Origin: an uncultured Truepera sp.
GTDB taxonomy: Bacteria; Deinococcota; Deinococci; Deinococcales; Trueperaceae
NCBI GenBank assembly: GCA_902806425.1
Contig: CADCWP010000057.1
Location: 1 to 38,518, forward strand
Length of the DNA stretch: 38,518 nucleotides
Direction: 5' to 3'
The position numbers and the translations under genes are program-made. Shown one piece after another: positions 1-10,308 of this stretch (position 1 is its first letter; every line of letters starts with the position of its first letter). The notes under the pieces are model-generated. The model made no database searches. It was not told where the DNA came from and saw only the letters and a list, made by a program, of their open reading frames with translations.

Positions 1-986
1 GCGGTCCCCTGCTGCCGTGGCGACGTTATCCTTTTCCTCTGGAATGGGATGAACAGTTTCCCGTCTCCGGGCCGCTGCACTTAGAAGTCGGCTTCGGTGA
101 TGGCCGCTACACCGTGCGCCGGGCTCAAGACGCGCCGGACGAGCGGTTCGTCGGCCTCGAGATCTCCTCCGCGAGCCTGCAACGTGGGCTTAACAACGTT
201 CGCAAACGAGGTTTGCGGAACGTCAAACTGCTTAAGGTTGGGGCGGGCTTTGCGGTGCAGCACCTTTTCGCGCCGCACTCCCTGGCGAGCGTCACGGTGA
301 ATTTCCCCGACCCTTGGCCTAAGGAGCGGCACGGGAAAAACCGCCTTTTGCAAGCCGCGTTTTTCAAGCTGGCCGCGAGCCGCCTCGTGCCTGGGGGCGC
401 GGTGCTGCTGGCGACCGATCACCCTGAGTATCTGGCGTTCGCTCTGGCGGAGTCGCAGAGGTCGGGGCTGTTTACACTCGAGACCGCCGAGCCGCCCGCC
501 GCCGTGTTTGAAACCAAATATGCTCTCAAATGGAAGACGATAGGTAAACCCTTGTTCTATCAGGTGTTTCGCTACAGCGGCGCACCTACACCCGAGTATC
601 CCGGTTTGGAGAGAGTTGACACGATGCCCCACGCCCTGTTGTCCGGTCACTTGCCGCCCCACGTCCCCTTCAGCAAACAGGTGACGCCCTACGCGGGCGG
701 GCACGTCATCTTGCATGAGGTCGCGCGAAGTCTGGGCACGGACGACGCGGATTCAGACAGTACGGGCGGCGAAAAGTGGCTCGTTCGGGCCACGGTCGAG
801 GAGCCCGAGCTTCGCCAACAGGTTTTGGTGAGCGTGCGCGTGCGGGGTGAGCGTGGGCTGATCGTGGGGCTCGAGCCCTTCGGCGACCCGGTGGTAACCC
901 CAGCGACGCGAGGCGCGGTTCACGCCGTCACCGAATGGCTGCTGACGCTGCCCGCCGACCTGAAGGTCCAAACGCGGTCGTATTAG
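1..986 (+). CDS. trmB: tRNA (guanine-N7-)-methyltransferase, 5' truncated by window edge
   Basis: Frame stays open from position 3 upstream of the listed GTG at 114: ...[20 protein letters not shown]...; motifs FVGLEIS and [19 protein letters not shown] are TrmB-typical. Confidence 0.88.
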   Translation, partial: GPLLPWRRYPFPLEWDEQFPVSGPLHLEVGFGDGRYTVRRAQDAPDERFVGLEISSASLQRGLNNVRKRGLRNVKLLKVGAGFAVQHLFAPHSLASVTVNFPDPWPKERHGKNRLLQAAFFKLAASRLVPGGAVLLATDHPEYLAFALAESQRSGLFTLETAEPPAAVFETKYALKWKTIGKPLFYQVFRYSGAPTPEYPGLERVDTMPHALLSGHLPPHVPFSKQVTPYAGGHVILHEVARSLGTDDADSDSTGGEKWLVRATVEEPELRQQVLVSVRVRGERGLIVGLEPFGDPVVTPATRGAVHAVTEWLLTLPADLKVQTRSY

Positions 987-1180
987 GTCTTCCGCGTAGG
1001 GTGAGGTCGTGGTCATACAGGCACTTATGGTTTAGGCTGCACTCACGTCAAAGCCTAGCCTGCACTTTGGGACCAAGAACCTGTGAGCTGCTAAAACTTC
1101 CGCCACTGACAGGACTCCTTCAGATCAGTCACCAAAACTACCCAAAGCGCGCCCTGACGCCGTGCTTGATAGACTCTTAT

Positions 1181-2476
1181 ATGGTCGTAAGCATCGAACA
1201 CCTCCAGCAGCATATCGGCGAGACCGTAGACGTGCAGGGTTGGCTCGCTGGGTCACGCTCGAGTGGCAAAATAGCGTTTTTAGGGCTGCGTGACGGCTCC
1301 GGTTTCGTTCAGGGCGTGCTCGCCAAAACCGACGTAGATGAGGAGACGTTTAGGATCGCCCGTTCGCTCACGCAGGAGTCGAGCGTCGTCGTCACCGGCA
1401 CCGTGCGCGCCGACGAACGCGCCCCCTCCGGCGTCGAGTTGGGCGTCACCGGCCTTAAGGTCGTCGCCGAGACCGAGGGTTACCCCATCACGCCCAAAGC
1501 GCACGGGGTCGATTTTTTGATGGAGCACCGGCACCTGTATCTGCGGCACCGGGGACCGTGGGCCATCATGCGGATTCGAGACGAACTCGAGCGTGCCGTC
1601 CACGATTTTTTCGGGGAACGCGGGTTTGTCCGCTTCGACGCGCCCTTTTTTACCCCCAACGCCGCCGAGGGCACCACCAACTTGTTCGAGATCGACCTGT
1701 TCGGTGAGGACACGGCGTACCTGTCGCAGTCGGGGCAGTTGTACGCCGAGGCGGGGGCGCTCGCGCTCGGCAAGGTCTACACCTTCGGGCCGACGTTTAG
1801 GGCCGAAAAGTCAAAGACGCGCAAGCACCTTTTGGAGTTCTGGATGATCGAGCCGGAGGTCGCGTACCTGGAGCACGAGGGCAACATGAGGCTGCAAGAG
1901 GAGTTTGTAGCGTACCTCGTAGGACGGGCGTTGGAAAACCGCCGGGTTGAACTCGAGATGTTGGAGCGCGATACCCGTAGCCTCGAGGCGACCGCGCAAG
2001 GGGGCTTTCCTCGTCTTACGTACGATGAGGCGCTCTCCAAGCTGGCTGAACACGGCGAAGCGCTCACGTGGGGCGACGATTTGGGCGCACCGCACGAGAC
2101 CATCTTGGGCGGGCTTTACGACCGCCCGGTTTTCGTCCATTCGTGGCCTACCAAAACCAAAGCGTTCTACATGCAGCCCTTCGAGAGTGACCCGACCCGC
2201 GTCAAGTGCGACGACCTGATCGCCCCCGAGGGCTACGGTGAACTCATCGGCGGCTCGGAGCGCATCTACGACTACGCGCTCCTAAAATCGCGCATCGAGG
2301 CGCACGGGCTGCCGCAAGAAGCGTTTGCCTGGTATTTGGACCTGCGGCGCTACGGGTCGGTGCCGCACTCGGGTTTTGGGCTCGGCTTCGAGCGGCTTTT
2401 GGCGTGGATTACAGGCGTGCATCACCTGCGCGAGGTCATCCCTTTCCCGCGGCTTCTGACCCGCATGTATCCCTGA
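1181..2476 (+). CDS. asnS: asparaginyl-tRNA synthetase
   Basis: [46 protein letters not shown] (OB fold) followed by class II core ([36 protein letters not shown]). Start set to ATG 1181, 5 nt after a TAGACT -10-like box. Confidence 0.9.
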   Translation: MVVSIEHLQQHIGETVDVQGWLAGSRSSGKIAFLGLRDGSGFVQGVLAKTDVDEETFRIARSLTQESSVVVTGTVRADERAPSGVELGVTGLKVVAETEGYPITPKAHGVDFLMEHRHLYLRHRGPWAIMRIRDELERAVHDFFGERGFVRFDAPFFTPNAAEGTTNLFEIDLFGEDTAYLSQSGQLYAEAGALALGKVYTFGPTFRAEKSKTRKHLLEFWMIEPEVAYLEHEGNMRLQEEFVAYLVGRALENRRVELEMLERDTRSLEATAQGGFPRLTYDEALSKLAEHGEALTWGDDLGAPHETILGGLYDRPVFVHSWPTKTKAFYMQPFESDPTRVKCDDLIAPEGYGELIGGSERIYDYALLKSRIEAHGLPQEAFAWYLDLRRYGSVPHSGFGLGFERLLAWITGVHHLREVIPFPRLLTRMYP

Positions 2477-2511
2477 CGGGCGCGGCTCCCGGCCTAAACA
2501 TCGTCGGCGTG

Positions 2512-2877
2512 ATGGCGGGCGGGGCGTTGGGCGCGCTTGCCCGCTACCTGGTCACGCTGGCGGTGCAGGAACGGCTGTTGGGAACGCCCTACGCCGGGTT
2601 GCCGCTGGCAACGCTTTTGGTCAACGTCGGCGGCTCGCTCTTGCTGGCGTTTTTGGCGACGCTGGCTTTGCAGGATCGGCTCGGTGGGTTCTGGTTGCTG
2701 ACGCTGGGTAGCGGGTTTGTGGGCGCGTTTACAACCTTCTCGACCCTCGAGCTAGACGCCGACGCGCTGCTGAGGAGTGGGGGGTTGGGTGCGGCGCTTC
2801 TCTACGTCGGGGGCAACTTGTTTCTGGGCTACGGGGCGCTGCTGCTCGGACAGCTTGCTGCCATCAGGTTGCATTAG
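2512..2877 (+). CDS. crcB: CrcB/FEX-family fluoride channel
   Basis: GGALGALARYLV, PLATLLVNVGGSLLLAFL, GFVGAFTTFSTLELD motifs; start uncertain (GTG 2509 / ATG 2512). Confidence 0.87.
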   Translation: MAGGALGALARYLVTLAVQERLLGTPYAGLPLATLLVNVGGSLLLAFLATLALQDRLGGFWLLTLGSGFVGAFTTFSTLELDADALLRSGGLGAALLYVGGNLFLGYGALLLGQLAAIRLH

Positions 2878-2987
2878 GTTTAGGTGTGCTGGCTTATTTG
2901 GGCAACTCGGCCAAACCTTCACCAAGGCTCGAGCCCAAGAACCTAAGCGGACCTCTTTATGAAGGATTGATTAAAACTATGTGGCTA

Positions 2988-3008
2988 AACTTAAGGTTCG
3001 CTTAAGTT
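2988..3008. repeat. Inverted repeat AACTTAAG-gttcg-CTTAAGTT upstream of lipoprotein gene
   Basis: 8-bp perfect arms, 5-nt spacer. Confidence 0.6.
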
Positions 3009-3152
3009 CATCGGCATACAGTCTGTTTGCTAGTCAATAATGTGTGAAAAAATTTACTCCAGCTGAGGAGGATGCGGGAACAGGCCGTCTTGTACTGCGT
3101 CAGCTTAGGTCAACCCAGAACTATCTCGTGAACGACTGATTTGGAGAATGAT

Positions 3153-4241
3153 ATGAAACGCACGTGCTTAGCTGTCGCCGTAGCGCTACTGCTCGTGGCC
3201 TGTAGCCAAACCCCGGAAGAGGCTGCGCCCGACCTGTCACCCCAATTCGGTACCCCTGGCACCTACAGCGCCGTTGACCAGCTCGCTGTCGGGGAGAGCG
3301 GCGTCTACCTTGGGGGTACGTGGAAGGACAAACCGTCTCTCATCAAGTTCTCCCGCTCGGGCAACATCCCCTGGGTCAGAAGTCTGAGCGGTCAGGTCTT
3401 TGAGGTCGCGCTCGACTCGGGCGGTAGTGCCTACGTCCTCTTTCACAGTAGCGCGAACGACGCCGAGTATTTCCTCCGCAAGTACACCCAAACCGGCACG
3501 TTTGTCTGGCAGCGGCAGTTCACCGTCCCTGACGGAGACGGGAGTGGATACTACGCGTCCGACGTAGACGCGCAGAACAGCCTCTACCTGAGCTATGCGG
3601 GCTTTGACGCTTCAGACAAGAAGGAACTTAGGAAGTACCGCTCGGACGGCACGCTGCTTTATAGCAAACCGCTCGCAGAGGGCATCACCGATCTCGCCGT
3701 TGTCCCAGACGGTACTACCTATACCGTCTCGAGTAAGCAGCGCCTCACCCGCTACACGTCCCAAGGCGCGCAGGTATGGCAAAAAACACTTCCATTTGCA
3801 GCTAGCAGGGTTGCGGTTGGCAGTAACAGCCAAGTCTACGTTGCGGGTCAGCCTGTCTTCGACAATTACATTACTGAGAACCGGGTTCTGCTCGCCCGGT
3901 ACAACAGCAGTGGCGCTAAGTACTGGCAGCGGACGGTCCGGACGGGCTTCTTCGCGTATGGCGGAGGGCTCGACGCCGACACCGAGGGTAATGTCTTTGT
4001 TAGTGTCAACGACCAAGAGAGCCCCCGAGACGACAGAGACGTGTATTTCTACAGCTACAACGCAGCAGGGACACGGTTAGTGCAGCGCACGTTCGATTTC
4101 GACTATGACGCCAAACTAGCCGAACTCGGAGCCCTTAACGCCACCGAGGTCTATCTGGGCGGGACAGACGACAGCAGTTACGAAGAAGGTTTCCTGGTGC
4201 GCCTCAATGGGCTGACGGGGAGCGTGACCTGGCAGCGCTAA
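3153..4241 (+). CDS. secreted lipoprotein with beta-propeller-like repeats
   Basis: Signal peptide and lipobox MKRTCLAVAVALLLVAC; repeated Y-x-G-W-Q-R/V-W-Q-R blade-like segments; GGAG upstream of ATG 3153. Confidence 0.7.
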   Translation: MKRTCLAVAVALLLVACSQTPEEAAPDLSPQFGTPGTYSAVDQLAVGESGVYLGGTWKDKPSLIKFSRSGNIPWVRSLSGQVFEVALDSGGSAYVLFHSSANDAEYFLRKYTQTGTFVWQRQFTVPDGDGSGYYASDVDAQNSLYLSYAGFDASDKKELRKYRSDGTLLYSKPLAEGITDLAVVPDGTTYTVSSKQRLTRYTSQGAQVWQKTLPFAASRVAVGSNSQVYVAGQPVFDNYITENRVLLARYNSSGAKYWQRTVRTGFFAYGGGLDADTEGNVFVSVNDQESPRDDRDVYFYSYNAAGTRLVQRTFDFDYDAKLAELGALNATEVYLGGTDDSSYEEGFLVRLNGLTGSVTWQR

Positions 4242-4278
4242 GGAAGGGCTAAAACTTCATCCTTTAACCTGAAAGCGT

Positions 4279-4306
4279 AAAGGCTCCCGTAGCTACGGGA
4301 GCCTTT
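4279..4306. terminator. Bidirectional rho-independent terminator between lipoprotein gene and guaA
   Basis: Perfect 28-nt palindrome AAAGGCTCCCGTAGCTACGGGAGCCTTT between two convergent genes. Confidence 0.85.
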
Positions 4307-4413
4307 ATTGGTTTGTCTCCGGGTATGCACACGCTAACAACCTGTGGCGCCTGTCCCGCGACGAAGATTATGTGTGCTTGACATGAGTCAGCTTGCTGTG
4401 CAGACAGAAAGCT

Positions 4414-5946
4414 TTACTCCCACTCTATCGTCCCCGGCGGCTTGCTGGTGATATCAAAAACCACCCGGTTGACCTCCGGCACGCTGTTGACAATCCTGTT
4501 GCTGACGGTCGCCAAAAAGTCGTGGGGCAACCGGGTCCAGTCGGCGGTCATGCCGTCGACGGACGAAACCGCCCGCAAGGCCACGGTGCTCTCGTAGGTG
4601 CGCTGGTCGCCCATGACGCCGACCGAACGCAGCGGCGTCAACACCGCCAGCGCTTGCCAGGTCTCGTCGTACAGCCCGAACTCGCGTAGCGCGGAAATAA
4701 AGATGTCATCGACGCGGCGCAGCACCTCGAGGCGTCCTTGCGTAACCTCACCCAAGCAGCGGATCGCCAGCCCCGGCCCCGGAAAGGGGTGCCGTCCGGC
4801 CAAATAGGAGGGGAGACCTAGAAGTGTCGCCAACTCGCGCACCTCGTCTTTGAAAAGGGTGCGAAAGGGTTCTAAAAGCTCGAACTGCAAATCTTCAGGC
4901 AGGCCGCCGACGTTGTGATGCGACTTGATGTTGGCCGCGCCGTGCCCCCCCGCCGACTCGATCACGTCCGGGTAAAGGGTTCCCTGGGCTAGAAAGCGGA
5001 TAGCGCCCAGCTCAGCCTGTTTGGCCTTGACCTGCGCGTTAAAGACCTCGATGAACTCGCGCCCGATGGCGCGGCGTTTGTCCTCCGGGTCGCTTACGCC
5101 TACGAGCGCCCCCAAAAATTGCTCGGAGGCGTCTACAACGGTCAGGTTCATACCGACGCCCGTGAGCGCCTTTTCGACCTCTTCGGCCTCGCCCGCGCGC
5201 AAGAGACCGTGATCGACGAAGACCGCTTGCAGGTTGTCGCCTAGAGCGCGGTTGAGAAGCAGCCCCAGCGTGCTCGAGTCCACCCCACCCGAAATCGCCA
5301 GCATCACCCGCTCGTCCCCGACACGCTCCTTGACCTCGCGGGTCATAACCTCCAAGATGTGCTCCGGCGTCCAGTCCCGAACCATACCGGTGCGGCGCAC
5401 AAAGTTCTCGATTAGCGTCCGGCCCTTGGGCGTGTGCTGCACCTCGGGGTGAAACTGCATACAGTAGATCCCGCGCCCCGAACTCTCCATCGCCGCGATC
5501 TCGGTGTCCTGCGTGCTGGCCACGACCCCAAAGCCTTCGGGCAGGCTCATCACCGCGTCGCCGTGACTCATCCAGGCGACGAAGTCCCCCTCGACACCTC
5601 CGAAGAGCTCACCCCGATATCCCGTCAGGAGCGCCTTGCCGTACTCGCGCACGGGACTCCTCACGACTTCGCCGCCCAGCTCTTTGGCGAGCAGCTGCAT
5701 CCCGTAGCAGATGCCGAACAGCGGCAAGCCGGTGTCTAAAAGCCCGTCGGGCAGACCGGGGGTGTCTGGGTCGTAGACGCTCTTGGGGCCGCCCGAGAGG
5801 ACGACGCCCGCGGGGTCGTGAGCCAGAATGTCGGGGAGGCTGGCGTCGGCCTGTAAAATGGTCGAGAACACGCCGAGTTCGCGCAACCGGCGCGCGATCA
5901 GACGGGTGTACTGAGAGCCGTAGTCGAGCACAACGATGCTGGCCAT
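4414..5946 (-). CDS. guaA: GMP synthase (glutamine-hydrolysing)
   Basis: GATase [21 protein letters not shown]-PPase [16 protein letters not shown]-terminal KPPGTIEWE. Confidence 0.96.
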   Translation of the reverse strand: MASIVVLDYGSQYTRLIARRLRELGVFSTILQADASLPDILAHDPAGVVLSGGPKSVYDPDTPGLPDGLLDTGLPLFGICYGMQLLAKELGGEVVRSPVREYGKALLTGYRGELFGGVEGDFVAWMSHGDAVMSLPEGFGVVASTQDTEIAAMESSGRGIYCMQFHPEVQHTPKGRTLIENFVRRTGMVRDWTPEHILEVMTREVKERVGDERVMLAISGGVDSSTLGLLLNRALGDNLQAVFVDHGLLRAGEAEEVEKALTGVGMNLTVVDASEQFLGALVGVSDPEDKRRAIGREFIEVFNAQVKAKQAELGAIRFLAQGTLYPDVIESAGGHGAANIKSHHNVGGLPEDLQFELLEPFRTLFKDEVRELATLLGLPSYLAGRHPFPGPGLAIRCLGEVTQGRLEVLRRVDDIFISALREFGLYDETWQALAVLTPLRSVGVMGDQRTYESTVALRAVSSVDGMTADWTRLPHDFLATVSNRIVNSVPEVNRVVFDITSKPPGTIEWE

Positions 5947-5969
5947 GACGTCCTTTCGGGATGCGGGCG

Positions 5970-7196
5970 TTAGGTGTTGATGAGCTGCAAGGCGACGAGG
6001 ACCAAAAGGGCGATCCCGAGGAGCGTCAGCAGCAGCACCCGCCGCCCGCCGCGGTTTAGCGTCGGGTCGGGGGCGCGGTCGTCGATATCGTCAACTACGT
6101 CGAATTCGGGCTCTACCGGAGCGGTGACGGGCGCGGCGCGCACGGGGCGCACGGGGCTCACAGCGCGTCCCGTGTTGCTCGTGGTCTGTGTGGGCGCAGC
6201 TGGGTCACTAGAGACGCGCTCGGCATTATAGCGGGCGCGGCGCGCTTCGTAAGCCGTGGTCTGATCTATCCGGCGAACCGCGTCCGCCGGGAGCGCCGGT
6301 TCTTTAGCGACTGGTTCTCGAGCTGCCAGGCGCACGACTCCGGGGCCGGGCCGGGGCGGGATCGGCACGCTTATCGGCGGCGTGTGCGGGCCGGGCGCTG
6401 GTATAGTCTCCGGCTGATCGGTCTCAAACTGAACGTCCAGTGGGGCTTCCGGCTCCGGCATGAGCGTTACCGAAAAATCGTCGGCGTCGTCTCCCTGAGC
6501 TTTAGCGCCGAAGTCCTCAAACGCCGACACGTCCCGCGCGGACTGAACTAGGCTCGGCTGCGGGCTGCGGGTCCCGAACGGGTAACTCTCTAGCGCCGCG
6601 CGCACCTCACGGGCTTGCGGGCGCGCCTTCGGGTCGGCGTTCAGGCAGCGGCTGAGTAGGTCGCGGAGGTCACCCGGTAGGGGGCCTGAAAGGTGGCGAA
6701 CGGTCATCGCCCACGAAAACAGGTCGGCAGCGAACGAAGGGCCGCCGATGCGCTCGGGTGGGGTGAACTCACTTGGTTTGACGCGCCAGGGCACGCCGTA
6801 GCCCTCCAGCAAAAACCTGCCACCTGCGCCCGCCTCGCGGTCGAACAGCACCCGTTCCGGAGATAGGTCGCCGTGAACGATCCCGGCGCGCGCGGCGTCG
6901 TCTAGGGCGGCGGCGGTGCCGCGTAAAAGCGCCTCGACCTGACCCGGCGCGACCGCGCCTTTGACGGTCCGGAACTCGGGTGAAAAGGCGACGATGACCT
7001 CGCCCGCGCCGCCGACAAAGCTCGAGCTCAGCACCGGCGGGATGTGAGGCGAGCCCAGCTCACCGACCTTGGCCGTCGGCTCGCCCATAAATGTATACAT
7101 ACGCACCGGGAGACCATTGACCGCGTCGCGTCCGGCGAACGTCTGCACGCCCCCCTGCTCGCCGGTAAGCGCCTGCGGCTGATAGCGTTTAGCCAC
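5970..7196 (-). CDS. protein kinase-fold (probable pseudokinase) membrane protein
   Basis: [39 protein letters not shown] kinase-like motifs; C-terminal TM helix [19 protein letters not shown]. Confidence 0.7.
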   Translation of the reverse strand: MAKRYQPQALTGEQGGVQTFAGRDAVNGLPVRMYTFMGEPTAKVGELGSPHIPPVLSSSFVGGAGEVIVAFSPEFRTVKGAVAPGQVEALLRGTAAALDDAARAGIVHGDLSPERVLFDREAGAGGRFLLEGYGVPWRVKPSEFTPPERIGGPSFAADLFSWAMTVRHLSGPLPGDLRDLLSRCLNADPKARPQAREVRAALESYPFGTRSPQPSLVQSARDVSAFEDFGAKAQGDDADDFSVTLMPEPEAPLDVQFETDQPETIPAPGPHTPPISVPIPPRPGPGVVRLAAREPVAKEPALPADAVRRIDQTTAYEARRARYNAERVSSDPAAPTQTTSNTGRAVSPVRPVRAAPVTAPVEPEFDVVDDIDDRAPDPTLNRGGRRVLLLTLLGIALLVLVALQLINT

Positions 7197-7333
7197 GACA
7201 ACCCCGGTTCGGCGTCGGGCACACAGTCGTCTTCACGCGCTCAGTATAGCCCGAAGGCGGCCCCCCTCAGCAGTGCGTCGGCCCAGGTGTTCCGGAAGCC
7301 TATAAGCGGGCGCGGAAGCTGTTAGCGTAGCTT

Positions 7334-8389
7334 ATGTCAAGGCTTACCGAACGCGCGGTTTTAGACGCGCTTAAAACGGTCGATGACCCCGAGCTGCACC
7401 GCGACTTGGTAAGTCTCGGGATGATTAAAGACCTCCAGATTAGTGGCGACGACGTGACGCTGACTGTCAACCTCACGACCCCGGCGTGCCCGATGCGGGC
7501 GCGGATTGAGGGGGACGTGCGGGCGGCGCTCGCCCAAGTTCCCGGCGTCGGACGGGTCAACCTGTCGTTCGACGCGCAGGTGCGGGCATCCGCACAAAAA
7601 GAGCTACCCGGCGTTAAAAACGTCGTCGCGGTAGGCTCGGGCAAGGGCGGCGTCGGCAAGTCGACGGTGGCGGCCAACTTAGCGGCGAGTCTGGCGCTCG
7701 AGGGCGCGTCGGTCGGTCTTTTAGACGCCGACATCTACGGCCCTTCACAAGCGAAGATGTTCGCCGTCGAGGGCAAACGCCTGATGGCCGACGACGAAAA
7801 ACGCATCCTGCCCTTACGCAATTATGGCGTCAAGGTCATCTCTATCGCCAACTTGGTCGAGGACGGCCAGGCCTTGACCTGGCGCGGTCCCATCTTGCAC
7901 GGGACGCTGACGCAACTTCTCAAACAGACCGTCTGGGGCGAGTTGGACTACCTGATCGTCGACCTGCCCCCCGGCACCGGCGACGTGCAGCTTTCTTTAG
8001 CGCAGCTCGTGCCGCTGACCGGCGCGGTGGTGGTGACCACGCCGCAGGACGTGGCCCTGTTAGACGTGCGCCGCGCCTATACGATGCTCCGCAAAACGCA
8101 CGTGCCGGTTTTGGGCGTCGTCGAGAATATGTCGTACTACGAACTGCCGGACGGCACGCGCGACTACATCTTCGGCGAGGGTGGCGCGGCCCGCTTTGCC
8201 GAGGCCGAGCGGCTTCCGCTTCTGGGTCAAATCCCCATTACTAGGGCGATGCGCGAGGCGGGGGACGCCGGGACGCCGCTCGTCATCTCTTCTCCGGGCG
8301 CCCCGGACGCTCAGGCGCTGCGACGGGCGGCCCGCGTTTTGGCCGGACAGATCAGCATCCAAAATCTGAACGCGCTGCCGGTCCTCTAG
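7334..8389 (+). CDS. apbC: Mrp/NBP35-family Fe-S cluster carrier ATPase
   Basis: N-terminal MIP18/DUF59-like domain; VGSGKGGVGKSTVAANLA deviant Walker A; LIVDLPPGTGDVQLSL. Confidence 0.93.
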   Translation: MSRLTERAVLDALKTVDDPELHRDLVSLGMIKDLQISGDDVTLTVNLTTPACPMRARIEGDVRAALAQVPGVGRVNLSFDAQVRASAQKELPGVKNVVAVGSGKGGVGKSTVAANLAASLALEGASVGLLDADIYGPSQAKMFAVEGKRLMADDEKRILPLRNYGVKVISIANLVEDGQALTWRGPILHGTLTQLLKQTVWGELDYLIVDLPPGTGDVQLSLAQLVPLTGAVVVTTPQDVALLDVRRAYTMLRKTHVPVLGVVENMSYYELPDGTRDYIFGEGGAARFAEAERLPLLGQIPITRAMREAGDAGTPLVISSPGAPDAQALRRAARVLAGQISIQNLNALPVL

Positions 8390-9130
8390 GCTCCGTCAAC
8401 GGGTGTCGAAATCGACCGTGCATGTAGGGTAGCTATGGGTAGAACGGCCGAACCGCTTACGCAGTTTTTGGGCTGCAATACTGCGTTAGACATGAAACAC
8501 TTTTAGCAAGACGGTTCGATCACGGTTCCTCAAATACCTGCCGAGGGGTTGCGGAGGAGCGGCGAGCGTCCCCATAACTGCCGCAAGCGGTACAGTCGTT
8601 AAGGTTTGTAGGATCGCGCAAGAATGCCGGACGATTATTCTTGGAAAGGAGTCAGCTATGAACAACCGGTTGAATTTCAGCGGCAAGGTGGCGTTTGTCA
8701 CCGGAGCAGGAGGCGGCATCGGCCGCGCCACGGCGCTGGCCTTCGCGCGCGAGGGTGCCAGCGTGGTAGTTGCCGACGTTTTGGAACCGGGTAAGTAGGA
8801 AACGGCGCGCATGATCGAAGCGGCGGGCGCTCGCTCGCCGTAACGTGCGACGTGACGCGAGAGGGGGACGTAAAAGCCGCTCTCGATAAGACCATTGAAA
8901 CCTTCGGGCGGCTCGACGCCGCCTTCAACAACGCCGGTATCGAACAGAAGGGGGCGGCAACCGCCGACATCCCGCTCTCAGATTGGGACCGGATCATCGC
9001 CGTCAACCTGCGCGGCGTTTTTCTCTGCTGAAGTACCAGATTTTGCCCATGCTCGAGCGGGGGGCGGGGCACTCGTGAACACCTCCTCGGGTGCCGGGAT
9101 CAGAGGTTTCAAGGGCGGGGCCGCGTACAA

Positions 9131-9138
9131 CGCTTCCA
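9131..9138. repeat. Target-site duplication, left copy CGCTTCCA
   Basis: Identical to 9914-9921. Confidence 0.88.
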
Positions 9139-9184
9139 GGTAGTCCTAAAGCTGTAAGGATGCGTTGTAGTGATGGACAAAGGT

Positions 9185-9508
9185 CTAGATGGCACCAATA
9201 TGGTTCTCCAGCTTTTTAGAGAACGACAGTGTGCTGCGAACGAGCCGTGACACCCGCTGTCTAAGGGTGCAGTTGAAACGTTCGATGTGGTTGGTTTTGC
9301 CGCTGCTCTTGCCGACGGCTTTATGGCGTTTGCTCGGAAGCACCTCGGCGTACGCCTTCCAGAAGTCGGTGTAGATGACAGCACGTTGTCGATAGACACC
9401 GGGCAATGAGCGCCAGAGCCCTTTAGCGCCCGCCTTGCCTCGACTGCCAACGAACACGCCGATGATCTCACGGGTTGCCGTGTCCAGCGCTAGCCAGACC
9501 CACTTTTA
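9185..9508 (-). pseudogene. insB: IS1 transposase InsB part (interrupted by in-frame TAA at 9506-9508)
   Basis: KWVWLALDTATREIIGVFVGSRGKAGAKGLWRSLPGVYRQRAVIYTDFWKAY...GKTNHIERFNCTLRQRVSRLVR; the same frame upstream reads RLSVQCDEVWSFVGSKGC-stop. Confidence 0.8.
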
Positions 9509-9555
9509 GCACCCCTTGGACCCCACAAATGACCAGACCTCATCGCATTGGACGC

Positions 9556-9882
9556 TTAGGCGTCCCCTTTTTGCGGCCTGGTCTCGATCCGCTTCGGGAC
9601 CGCTTCGTACTTCTGGTTGACATAGCCCTGTAACCACGGCTCTGAGACATCAGCTACTCTCGCAATACCTGCCAGTGGCAACTTTTCGAGCAGCAGCTTG
9701 TTGATCAGCGCTTTTGTCCCCTGGCTGATGATCTTGTTCTGCGGGTTCTGAACAAACTGTCTGCCACAACTTTTGCACTTGTGGTTCTGCTTGCCGTTAT
9801 GAATGTAGCCGTTTTTGACAGTATGCTTGGATGTGCAGCGGGGACAAGATGGTGTGTCAGCGCTCATCCTTCGCGCTAACAA
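9556..9882 (-). CDS. insA: IS1 InsA-like protein
   Basis: CPRCTSKHTVKNGYIHNGKQNHKCKSCGRQFV zinc-binding region plus HTH. Confidence 0.88.
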   Translation of the reverse strand: MLARRMSADTPSCPRCTSKHTVKNGYIHNGKQNHKCKSCGRQFVQNPQNKIISQGTKALINKLLLEKLPLAGIARVADVSEPWLQGYVNQKYEAVPKRIETRPQKGDA

Positions 9883-9913
9883 CCCGGACCGTCATTACCT
9901 GTTAGGCACTACC

Positions 9914-9921
9914 CGCTTCCA
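9914..9921. repeat. Target-site duplication, right copy CGCTTCCA
   Basis: Identical to 9131-9138; removing the IS plus one copy rejoins SDR sequence ...AAYNASKHAIIGLGKTAALDYA. Confidence 0.88.
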
Positions 9922-10308
9922 AACACGCCATCATCGGCCTCGGCAAAACGGCTGCCCTCGACTACGCCGCGCAGAACATCCACGTGAACGCCGTGTACCC
10001 CGGCATCATCGACACGCCGATGATGGATCGCTTCGGCGGGGGTAGGGGTACCCCCGAGGGGAAGGAGAGGGAGCTTGCGGGCGCGGCAGCGGCGCAGCCA
10101 ATCGGTAGGGCTGGCAAGGTAGAGGAGATCGCCGCCGCCGTTTTGTGGCTACGCTCGGACGCGGCCTCGTTTGTCACCGGCTCCGCGATGGTCGTTGACG
10201 GCGGCCAGACGGTATAGCGGCGAGCGCACGAGCGCCGCGCCATCAAGGCCCTGGCGCGCCAATGATCATAGCTGACGCCTCGCTAGAGTGGTTTATTGAA
10301 ACGCACGC

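Larger units (their letters stand above)
9139..9913 (-). mobile_element. IS1-family insertion sequence (775 bp)
   Basis: Imperfect terminal inverted repeats (GGTAGTCCTAA... / GGTAGTGCCTAA...), 8-bp TSD, InsA-like and InsB-like ORFs on minus strand. Confidence 0.9.
8658..10217 (+). pseudogene. SDR-family oxidoreductase, disrupted by IS insertion plus point lesions
   Basis: N-terminal [35 protein letters not shown], middle LDAAFNNAGIEQKG, C-terminal ALDYAAQNIHVNAVYPGIIDTPM...SFVTGSAMVVDGGQTV, in pieces either side of the IS. Confidence 0.9.

Noticed and set aside
935-1180. 82-aa N-terminal extension of the AsnS ORF
   Set aside because: No homology, overlaps trmB 3' end; native start MVVSIEHL at 1181
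987-1180. Possible T-box or fluoride riboswitch before asnS-crcB
   Set aside because: No T-box core (GGTGGNACCGCG) and no recognisable fluoride aptamer sequence
9506-9508. Stop in InsB as recoded (selenocysteine/pyrrolysine) codon
   Set aside because: It is TAA, not TGA/TAG; simple nonsense mutation is more likely
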